DNA from: Xanthobacteraceae bacterium
GTDB lineage: Bacteria > Pseudomonadota > Alphaproteobacteria > Rhizobiales > Xanthobacteraceae
Reading direction: 5' to 3'
DNA length: 9,016 nucleotides
Assembly: GCA_030043285.1 (NCBI GenBank)
Contig: JASHXZ010000230.1
Location: 1 to 9,016 of the forward strand
The notes beneath the pieces are model-generated. The model was not told the origin of the DNA. It made no database searches and saw nothing but the letters and a program-made list of their open reading frames with translations. Made by a program: the position numbers and the translations under genes. This document shows, piece by piece, positions 1 through 6,208 of the stretch (position 1 is its first letter; each line of letters begins with the position of its first letter).

Positions 1-493
1 CGTCGGTCAGGCCGAGCCGCAGAAGGATACAGTCGAGGAATTGATCGCCGAAAGCGCGCTGTTCGAATCCGGCCGGCCGGTCATCGTCGTGCCCTATATC
101 CAGAAAGCGCCGCTCAAGCTCGACCGGGTGATGGTGTGCTGGGACGGCAGCCGCGCTGCGACCCGGGCGATCGCCGACGCCATGCCGCTGCTTGAGCACG
201 CCGGCACCGTCGAATTGGTGATCATCGCTAATGAGCCGGGCAAACAGGACGAGATTGCGGGCGCCGATATGGGCCAGCATCTCGCCCGTCACGGACTGAA
301 GGTCGACGTCAAACGCATCAGCGGCGGCGACATCGATGTCGCCGACGCGCTGCTGTCGCACGCCGCCGATGCCAACATCGATTTCATGGTCATGGGTGGC
401 TACGGCCATTCGCGGCTGCGCGAGTTCGTGCTCGGCGGCGTCACCCGCAGCATCCTGCGCTCGATGACCGTGCCGGCGTTGATGTCGCACTGA
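1..493 (+). CDS. Universal stress protein (UspA family), 3' part only
   Basis: This is the C-terminal 163 residues of a universal stress protein; the reading frame is open to the left edge, so the true start is outside the window. Usp domains are small cytoplasmic alpha/beta nucleotide-binding folds linked to stress survival. Visible features are a domain start around LKLDRVMVCWDGS (codons from about 113), where the DGS follows the first beta strand, and the C-terminal glycine loop MGGYGHSRLREFVLGGVTRS (388-447). That loop fits the ATP-binding pattern G-x2-G-x9-G, but the next residue is Gly rather than the usual Ser/Thr. The residues before codon 113 (ESGRPVIVVPY) look like the end of a preceding Usp domain, so the full protein is probably a tandem-domain Usp of about 270-290 residues. 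That is inference. It is on the same strand as the importer operon but 200 bases away, so a shared transcript is possible but not shown. Confidence 0.9.
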   Translation, partial: VGQAEPQKDTVEELIAESALFESGRPVIVVPYIQKAPLKLDRVMVCWDGSRAATRAIADAMPLLEHAGTVELVIIANEPGKQDEIAGADMGQHLARHGLKVDVKRISGGDIDVADALLSHAADANIDFMVMGGYGHSRLREFVLGGVTRSILRSMTVPALMSH

Positions 494-693
494 ACCGCCG
501 CACCGCCGCGGCACGCTGCCACGCTTGGCAATTATCTGGCCCGCTCGTCGTTGACGCGCGAATAGCGGGCGTGTCACGCTGTTCGTCGTTGGGTTGAACC
601 GGCGGCCACAAGCCGGACGACAAGGTCTTTTGCCGCGGCAAGGGACCGTGGGGAACATGAGCGGGAGGATGGCCTGATGGCGATTGCCTCCGC
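494..693. promoter_or_regulatory. Intergenic region between usp and the importer operon, with inverted repeats
   Basis: This 200-base stretch carries no protein gene of normal size. It probably holds the end of the usp transcript and the promoter and leader of the importer operon, but I cannot point to a convincing -35/-10 pair. Seen directly: a perfect hairpin TGCCA-cgct-TGGCA (517-530) followed by a short AT-rich run, which might be a weak terminator; a 7-base inverted repeat GCCCGCT/AGCGGGC (539-545 and 564-570, 18-base spacer); a third pair CCGGC/GCCGG (599-603, 612-616); and a 9-base direct repeat TCGTCGTTG (545-553, 583-591). Any of these could be a regulator site or chance in GC-rich DNA. 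Two tiny reading frames at the 3' end are listed separately. Confidence 0.35.
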
Positions 694-697
694 ATGA
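657..697 (+). other. Two overlapping six-codon reading frames leading into livG
   Basis: Directly before the first importer gene are two minimal reading frames joined stop to start. ATG at 657 reads MSGRMA and stops with TGA at 675-677. The A of that stop begins ATG 677-679, which reads MAIASA and stops with TGA at 695-697, overlapping the livG ATG (694-696) in an ATGA junction. GGGAGG at 663-668 lies 8 bases before ATG 677, an ideal Shine-Dalgarno distance, whereas it is 25 bases from the livG ATG, which has no other visible site. The layout suggests translational coupling: ribosomes load at 677 and re-initiate at 694. Whether the peptides matter, or this is the debris of a shifted livG start, is not known. 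Confidence 0.4.
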
Positions 698-1508
698 GCG
701 CGCTGCCGTTGCGCGGCACGGCGGCCGCGCAGGGCGTGGCGCCGGCGCAACTGCTCGAAGTCGCGAACGTGACCATGCGCTTCGGCGGCATCGTTGCGCT
801 GGATGGCGTCACATTCTCGGTTGCCGCCGGCCGGATCGCCGGGCTGATCGGGCCGAACGGCGCCGGCAAGACCACGCTGTTCAATTGTCTCAGCCGGCTT
901 TACCGCCCGGCGCACGGCGACATCCGCCTCAACGGCCGCTCGCTCAACGACTGCGCGCCCTCCGATATCGCCCGCTTAGGTCTTGGCCGCACGTTTCAGA
1001 GCCCTACTCTTTTCGATTCGCTGTCGGTGCTCGACAACGTCAAGATCGGCGGCCATGCGCGCGGCCGCAACGGCCCGCTCACCGATGCGTTCACGCTGCC
1101 CGGCTCGCGCGGCGAAGAGCATGAGCTCGAGCGTACTGCGCGCGCCATGCTGGCGTTTGTCGAACTCGAGGGCGCGGCGTCGCGGCCGGCGGCGAGCCTG
1201 ACGTTTGCCCAGCGCAAGCGCGTCGAGCTCGCCCGCGCGCTGGCGACAAAACCTTCGCTCATCCTGCTCGACGAGCCGGCAGGCGGCCTCAATCATGACG
1301 AAGTGGCGGCGCTCGGCACGCTCATTCGCTCGATCCGCGATCAGCTCGCGATCACCGTGCTGTTGGTCGAGCACCACATGGGCCTGGTGATGAGTCTCTC
1401 CGATCAGGTCGTGGTGCTCAATTTCGGCCGCGTCATTGCCGACGGCACGCCCGAGGCGGTGCGCGGCGTACCGGCCGTGACCGAGGCTTATCTGGGGACG
1501 CGGCACTG

Positions 1509-1509
<1 letters not shown>
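694..1509 (+). CDS. livG: HAAT-family ABC importer ATP-binding protein (LivG-like)
   Basis: This 271-residue cytoplasmic ATPase is one of the two nucleotide-binding subunits that power a branched-chain-amino-acid-type importer. Visible motifs are Walker A GPNGAGKT (residues 53-60), the Q-loop glutamine at 102 in RTFQSP, an ABC signature at 169-173 reading LTFAQ instead of the canonical LSGGQ, Walker B LILLDEP (189-195), and the switch histidine in LVEHHMG (about 227). The C-terminus (FGRVIADGTPEAV to YLGTR) is the usual LivG tail. ATG 694 is the only usable start in this frame after a stop at 658-660; it gives about 20 non-conserved residues before the first strand (LLEVANVTMRFGG). It has no Shine-Dalgarno site at normal distance and probably depends on coupling to the short frame ending at 697. 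Its stop overlaps the next start by one base (TGATG, 1507-1511). The family assignment is firm; the transported solute is not. Confidence 0.95.
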
Positions 1510-2216
<707 letters not shown>

Positions 2217-2230
2217 CGGGCGCCCAAAAA

Positions 2231-3100
2231 ATGCACCTGTTCCTGCAGCAAGTATTTTCCGGGCTCGCCTCAGGCGCCATCTATGCGAGCCTGGCGCTGG
2301 CGCTGGTGATGATCTACCGCGCCACCGATCTGGTGAATTTCGCCCAAGGCGAGATGGCGATGTTTTCCACCTACATCGCCTGGATGCTGGTCAATGCGGC
2401 GGTACCGTTCTGGGCCGCCTTTGCGCTGACGCTCGTCATCTCGTTCATTGGCGGCATGATCATCGAGCGGGTCGTGATCCGGCCGGTGGAGAACGCACCG
2501 GTTCTGGCCGCGGTCGTCGTAACCATCGGATTGCTGCTGATCTTCAACGCGCTGGCGGGTTGGCTATTCACCTACACGCTGCAGGAGTTTCCGAGCCCAT
2601 TTCCGGATCGGCCGCTGTTCGGCGCGCTGTTGACCTCGCGCGATCTCGGCGTCATCGCCGTGACGCTTGTCATGCTCGCTTTGTTGTTCGTGTTTTTCCG
2701 CTTCACCACGATCGGCTTGGCGATGCGGGCGGCGGCGCAAAATCCGGCATCGGCTCGGCTGTGCGGCATTCGCGTCGGCCGCATGCTCACGATCGGCTGG
2801 GGGCTGGCCGCGGCGATTGGCGCCACCGCCGGCATCATGGTGGCGCCGATCCTGTTCCTCGATCCCAACATGATGGGCGGCGTGCTGCTCTATGCCTTCA
2901 CCGGCGCGCTTCTTGGCGGCATCACCAGCCCGGTCGGCGCCGTCATCGGCGGCTTGATCGTCGGCGTCACCGAAAATCTGGTCGGCACTTATTTGATTGC
3001 GAGCCAGCTCAAGCTGACGGTGGCGTTGATCTTGATCGTCATCGTGCTGGTATTCCGGCCGAACGGTCTGTTCGGCACCGCGATCGTGCGGCGGGTGTGA
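2231..3100 (+). CDS. livH: HAAT-family ABC importer permease (LivH-like)
   Basis: This 289-residue inner-membrane permease is of normal LivH length and is largely hydrophobic, with about eight membrane segments. Family marks are the N-terminal QQVFSGLASGAIYASLALAL, DLVNFAQGEMAMF (33-45; LivH proteins have N-x-A-x-GE here), the cytoplasmic coupling loop around MRAAAQNPASARLCGI (165-180) that docks on the ATPases, and the C-terminal VFRPNGLFG (274-282). ATG 2231 lies 14 bases after the livF stop. The gap holds the 8-base palindrome GGGCGCCC (2218-2225) and a run of A residues, but no good Shine-Dalgarno sequence; GGG at 2218-2220 is the only weak candidate, so translation is probably coupled to livF. 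The gene is followed after two bases by livM. The permease role is certain by family; substrate specificity is normally set mostly by the binding protein. Confidence 0.96.
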   Translation: MHLFLQQVFSGLASGAIYASLALALVMIYRATDLVNFAQGEMAMFSTYIAWMLVNAAVPFWAAFALTLVISFIGGMIIERVVIRPVENAPVLAAVVVTIGLLLIFNALAGWLFTYTLQEFPSPFPDRPLFGALLTSRDLGVIAVTLVMLALLFVFFRFTTIGLAMRAAAQNPASARLCGIRVGRMLTIGWGLAAAIGATAGIMVAPILFLDPNMMGGVLLYAFTGALLGGITSPVGAVIGGLIVGVTENLVGTYLIASQLKLTVALILIVIVLVFRPNGLFGTAIVRRV

Positions 3101-3102
3101 TC

Positions 3103-4191
3103 ATGAACGACGGCGCCAGCGCGATCGCTTCCGAAAAGTTCGTAGCCGACGGCGATGCGCGCGTGCGCATCGGTACGTGGCGGCGGTTTGCCGTCGTTGG
3201 TTTGATCGTGCTGGCGGCCGCGCTGCCGTTCGGCCTGAGCAATTACCAGGTGTTCGAACTCACCCAGGTGATGATCTACGCCATCGCCGTGCTCGGGCTC
3301 AACATCCTGACCGGCTATAACGGCCAGATCTCGCTCGGCCACGGCGGCTTCTTTGCCGCCGGCGCCTATACGGCCGCGGTGCTGATGCATCGCTATGGCG
3401 TGCCGTATTGGGCAACGCTGCCGCCGGCCGCCCTGGTGGGGTTCGCGCTCGGCCTGTTGTTCGGGCTGCCGGCGTTGCGCTTCGAGGGTCCGTATCTGGC
3501 GCTGGTGACGCTCGCCATGGCGGTGGCGACCCCACAGACGCTGAAATATTTTTCCTGGACCGGCGGCAATCAGGGTCTCAATCTCGCCAAGCCGGCGGCG
3601 CCGCCCGGGCTCGGCATCGACCGCGACCGCTGGCTCTATCTGTTCGTCTTCGTCATTTTGTTGCTCGCCATCCGCATTGCCGCCAACCTGCTCAACGGCC
3701 GGACCGGCCGGGCCTGGATGGCGATCCGCGACCATCCGATCGCCGCGGCGGCGATGGGCATCGACACCGCACGCTACAAGACCTTGGCGTTCGGCACCTC
3801 GACGTTGTTCACCGCCGTCGCCGGTGCGCTTTCGGCAATCGTTGTCGGCTTCGTCGCACCGGAGAGTTTCAGCCTGTTCCTGTCGGTATCGTTCCTGGTA
3901 GGCTCGGCGGTCGGCGGCATCGCGACTATCGCAGGCGGGATCATCGGCGGCTTTTTCATCGAGTTCGTGCCGAACTTCGCCAACGATATTTCGGACGCCG
4001 CGCCATGGGCGATCTACGGACTGGCGATGCTGTTGTTCATGTACGCGATGCCGCGCGGCGTGGTCGGCTCGTTCGGTCCGCTTGTCGCCTGGCTGCGCGC
4101 ACGATCAGGCCGCGCTGCGGCGGTTTCAGAAGTCTCTGCACTATCGACCAACGCAAAACCGCGACAAACAAGCCAAGGGAGGTTGGAATGA
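3103..4191 (+). CDS. livM: HAAT-family ABC importer permease (LivM-like)
   Basis: This is the second permease subunit, 362 residues, pairing with LivH in the inner membrane. Family marks are GYNGQISLGHGGFFAAGAY (71-89; the GQ-SLGH motif is characteristic of LivM), GPYLALVTLAMA (129-140), the ATPase-coupling loop AIRDHPIAAAAMGID (207-221), and the GGIATIAGGIIGG region (271-283). The N-terminus has about 27 polar residues before the first membrane helix (FAVVGLIVLAAALPFGL). The last 30 or so residues after the final helix form a polar Ser/Arg/Thr-rich tail from about 332, whose codons double as the leader and Shine-Dalgarno site of livK. ATG 3103 sits two bases after the livH stop, with only GCGGGTG as a weak ribosome site. 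The stop overlaps the livK start (ATGA, 4188-4191). Assignment is firm; the function of the tail is unknown. Confidence 0.96.
   Translation: MNDGASAIASEKFVADGDARVRIGTWRRFAVVGLIVLAAALPFGLSNYQVFELTQVMIYAIAVLGLNILTGYNGQISLGHGGFFAAGAYTAAVLMHRYGVPYWATLPPAALVGFALGLLFGLPALRFEGPYLALVTLAMAVATPQTLKYFSWTGGNQGLNLAKPAAPPGLGIDRDRWLYLFVFVILLLAIRIAANLLNGRTGRAWMAIRDHPIAAAAMGIDTARYKTLAFGTSTLFTAVAGALSAIVVGFVAPESFSLFLSVSFLVGSAVGGIATIAGGIIGGFFIEFVPNFANDISDAAPWAIYGLAMLLFMYAMPRGVVGSFGPLVAWLRARSGRAAAVSEVSALSTNAKPRQTSQGRLE
4175..4182 (+). promoter_or_regulatory. Strong ribosome binding site of the binding-protein gene, inside livM
   Basis: AAGGGAGG lies five bases before ATG 4188, the best Shine-Dalgarno match in the operon. 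It fixes the start of the livK-like gene and would let the periplasmic binding protein be made in excess of the membrane parts, as is usual for ABC importers. It is embedded in the final codons of livM. Confidence 0.75.
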
Positions 4192-5405
4192 CAGTGAAGC
4201 ACACTATGTTGGCCGGCCTGTCGGCGGTCGGCCTCATCGTTGCCGGCGGATTGGCCTACGCGGCCGGTCAATACGGCCCGGGCGCCACCGACACCGAGAT
4301 CAAGATCGGCAACACCATGCCGTACAGCGGCCCGGCGTCGTCCTATGGCATCATCGGCAAGGTCGACGCCGCCTATTTCGCCATGATCAACGCCCAAGGC
4401 GGCATCAACGGCCGCAAGGTCAACTTCATCAGCCGCGACGACAGCTATAGCCCGCCGAAGACCGTCGAGCTGGTGCGCCAGATGGTCGAGCAGGACAAAG
4501 TGCTCCTGATATTCAACTCGCTCGGCACGCCGCCCAACATGGCGATTCACGGCTACCTCAACGACAACAAGGTGCCGCAGCTGTTCCCCGCCACCGGCGC
4601 CGATCAATGGAACGACCCCAAGCACTTTCCGTGGACCATGCTGTGGCTGCCGAGTTACTCAACCGAGTCGCACATCTATGCGCGTTACATTCTGAAGAAC
4701 CTGCCGAACGCCAAGATCGCCGTGCTCTATCAGAACGACGATTACGGCAAGGACTATCTCAACGGCCTGCGCGACGGCTTGGGCGCCAAGGCCAACATGA
4801 TCGTCGCCACCCAATCCTACGAAACCAGCGATCCGACCGTCGATTCCCAGATCGTCGCGCTGCAGGCGAGCGGCGCTGACGTGCTGCTGATCGCCGCCAT
4901 TCCCAAATTCGCCGCGCAGGCGATCCGCAAGGTCTACGACATCGGCTGGAAGCCGACGGAGTTCCTCAACTCGGTGGCCAATGGCGTCGGCACGACCATG
5001 AAGGGCGCGGGACTTGAAAAAGGCGTCGGCGTCATCTCCGCCGCGTTCTTCAAAGATCCCACCGATCCGCAGTGGCAGAACACCCCCGAGTACAAGGAGT
5101 GGCTCGCTTTCATGAATAAGTCAGGGCTGTCGGCCAATGTCACCGACAACCAATCCGTGGTCGCTTACTCGTTCGTGCAGACGATGGTCGCGGTGCTCAA
5201 AGCTTGCGGCAACGACCTCACGCGCGAGAACGTGATGAAACAGGCGGCGAGTTTGCATCAATTGAAACTGCCGATGCTGCTGCCCGGCATCACGCTGTCG
5301 ACCAGCGCCGACGACTTCAACCCGATCAAGCAGATGCAGCTTGAAAAATTCGACGGCAAGACCTGGAACCTGTTCGGCGAAGTGGTCTCGGCTTCCGGCA
5401 GTTAA
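4188..5405 (+). CDS. livK: Periplasmic binding protein of the HAAT importer (LivK-like, Peripla_BP_6 type)
   Basis: This 405-residue secreted receptor captures the solute in the periplasm and delivers it to LivHM. The N-terminus is a Sec signal peptide: MTVKH, a hydrophobic stretch (8-22), then AYA followed by AG, with likely cleavage after residue 25. There is no lipobox cysteine, so the mature protein should be soluble. The mature part starts with TDTEIKIGNTMPYSGPASSYG (34-54), the first strand and ligand loop of type I solute-binding proteins, followed by GGINGRKVNF (71-80) and VELVRQMVEQDKVLLIFNSLG (93-113). Later marks are KIAVLYQNDDYGKDY (176-190) and a C-terminal region ending MQLEKFDGKTWNLFGE. 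ATG 4188 is set by the strong upstream ribosome site and the signal peptide. Proteins of this subtype in Rhodopseudomonas and Bradyrhizobium include binders of aromatic acids as well as amino acids, so the substrate is open. The stop codon overlaps that of the convergent repressor gene. Confidence 0.94.
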   Translation: MTVKHTMLAGLSAVGLIVAGGLAYAAGQYGPGATDTEIKIGNTMPYSGPASSYGIIGKVDAAYFAMINAQGGINGRKVNFISRDDSYSPPKTVELVRQMVEQDKVLLIFNSLGTPPNMAIHGYLNDNKVPQLFPATGADQWNDPKHFPWTMLWLPSYSTESHIYARYILKNLPNAKIAVLYQNDDYGKDYLNGLRDGLGAKANMIVATQSYETSDPTVDSQIVALQASGADVLLIAAIPKFAAQAIRKVYDIGWKPTEFLNSVANGVGTTMKGAGLEKGVGVISAAFFKDPTDPQWQNTPEYKEWLAFMNKSGLSANVTDNQSVVAYSFVQTMVAVLKACGNDLTRENVMKQAASLHQLKLPMLLPGITLSTSADDFNPIKQMQLEKFDGKTWNLFGEVVSASGS

Positions 5406-6052
5406 TCGGCCGGCATCGCCGTCTGCACGACGAGGCCGCGGGCGCGCGCATCGGCAACGCCGAGCGCGCGCAGCGCGACGAGCGTCAGCGATTGAACGAG
5501 ATCGCGCTCGCGGCCTGCCGCCTCGGGCGCGAGCGGACCGAGCAGACCCTCGACCAAAAGGCCGAGCAGCGCCGCCGTTTGGAGGCCGCTGTCTTGCTCC
5601 GGCAATTGGCCGCGCGCGGCCGCCGCCACGATCAGCGCAGCGAACTCCGCGGCGAGCGCCTGGCGAAACGTTGCCCGCACCGCATCCAGTTCGGCGTCCA
5701 CCGGCTCGGCAATCGCCGCGTACAGCAAACGGCGCTGCCGCAGCGCGCGCGCCGCGAACGTCATGAGCGCGGCAGCGAGCGCGGAGGCCGGACCCGGCGC
5801 GGCCGCAGCGGCGCGGCGCAGCGCCGCGGTCTCGCTCTCGGAGATTTCGGCGAGGAGCGCGGCTACGAGGTCGGCTTTGCCGGGGAAATAGCGATAGACC
5901 GTGCCGGCGGCGATGCCGGCTTTGGCTGCGACCGGAACGATTTGCACCGCCGCCAAGCCGCCTTCGCCTGCCGCCGTCCGCGCCGCCGCAATGATTGCCT
6001 CACGCCGCGCCGCGAGGCGGCGGCTGACATTTTCGGTGCGGCGATACGGCAT
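5402..6052 (-). CDS. TetR/AcrR-family transcriptional repressor
   Basis: This is a 216-residue ligand-responsive DNA-binding protein. The N-terminal helix-turn-helix is clear: RREAIIAAARTAAGEGG (17-32) is helix 1 and the turn, and VPVAAKAGIAAGTVYRYFPGKADLV (39-63) covers the recognition helix with the family hallmark GTVYRYFPGK. The remainder is an Ala/Leu-rich helical domain for ligand binding and dimerisation that shows no specific ligand. The ATG at 6050-6052 (MPYRRTENVS) is preferred because relatives of this subfamily start there; a TTG ten codons upstream (6082) keeps the frame but has no better ribosome site. The gene is divergent from the Bug receptor gene 156 bases away, so control of itself and that gene is the simplest guess. 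It converges on the importer operon with stops overlapping in TTAA. Control of the importer is possible but less direct. Confidence 0.92.
   Translation of the reverse strand: MPYRRTENVSRRLAARREAIIAAARTAAGEGGLAAVQIVPVAAKAGIAAGTVYRYFPGKADLVAALLAEISESETAALRRAAAAAPGPASALAAALMTFAARALRQRRLLYAAIAEPVDAELDAVRATFRQALAAEFAALIVAAAARGQLPEQDSGLQTAALLGLLVEGLLGPLAPEAAGRERDLVQSLTLVALRALGVADARARGLVVQTAMPAD
5442..5471. other. Strong GC hairpin inside the 3' end of the TetR gene
   Basis: About 37 bases past the livK stop, an inverted repeat can fold into a 13-base-pair stem with one bulged A (5450) and an AAC triloop (5456-5458): T-C-G-G-C pairs with G-C-C-G-A, extended outward by GCGCGCGC against itself. No T run follows on either strand, so it is not a classic intrinsic terminator. 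The importer operon has no room for a terminator before the opposing gene, so the hairpin may stop or stabilise its 3' end. GC-rich coding DNA forms such structures by chance, hence the low confidence. Confidence 0.25.
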
Positions 6053-6208
6053 CGGCGAAATGGAATCAGCGGCCAGACGCAAACATGTGAACCACGATTC
6101 AACTGCCCCGACAATTGTGGGCCTTGCGTCGAATTAGCGTGGCCCTTTGGCGCCGCGTGCGGCTCTGGCATACGGAAGCAGGGAAAACGCCATACGGGAG
6201 ACACGCTC
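6053..6208. promoter_or_regulatory. Divergent control region between the TetR gene and the Bug receptor gene
   Basis: This 156-base region must hold the promoters of both divergent genes and is the likely TetR operator site. Seen directly: an 8-base palindrome ACAATTGT (6111-6118), unusually AT-rich for this DNA; a spaced pair TGAA-N6-TTCA (6088-6101); a pair GGGCC/GGCCC (6119-6123, 6141-6145); and a 10-base near-repeat CATACGGAAG/CATACGGGAG (6169-6178, 6191-6200), 22 bases apart. I found no clear -35/-10 pair on either strand. The assignment as a regulatory region rests on position. Confidence 0.5.
6196..6200 (+). promoter_or_regulatory. Ribosome binding site of the Bug receptor gene
   Basis: GGGAG lies 8 bases before ATG 6209 and selects that codon over the long open frame that continues upstream. 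The signal peptide beginning at 6209 agrees with this start. Confidence 0.65.

Noticed and set aside
551..579. TTGACG as a -35 box for the importer operon
   Set aside because: The bases at -10 distance (TCACGC) do not match any common consensus, so no promoter is called.
2989..3735. 248-codon - strand frame opposite livH/livM
   Set aside because: Composition is that of an antisense shadow (His/Gln/Arg-rich, no domain), and the + strand reading is an unmistakable permease pair.
6053..6082. Ten-codon longer TetR protein from a TTG at 6082
   Set aside because: The ATG at 6052 begins the conserved YRRTENVSRRLAARRE segment. The TTG has no ribosome site and the added residues look non-conserved.
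5492..6208. Long + strand open frame running into the Bug receptor gene
   Set aside because: It is the antisense of the TetR gene, Arg-rich as expected for a shadow of GC-rich coding DNA. The signal peptide and ribosome site fix the Bug start at 6209.
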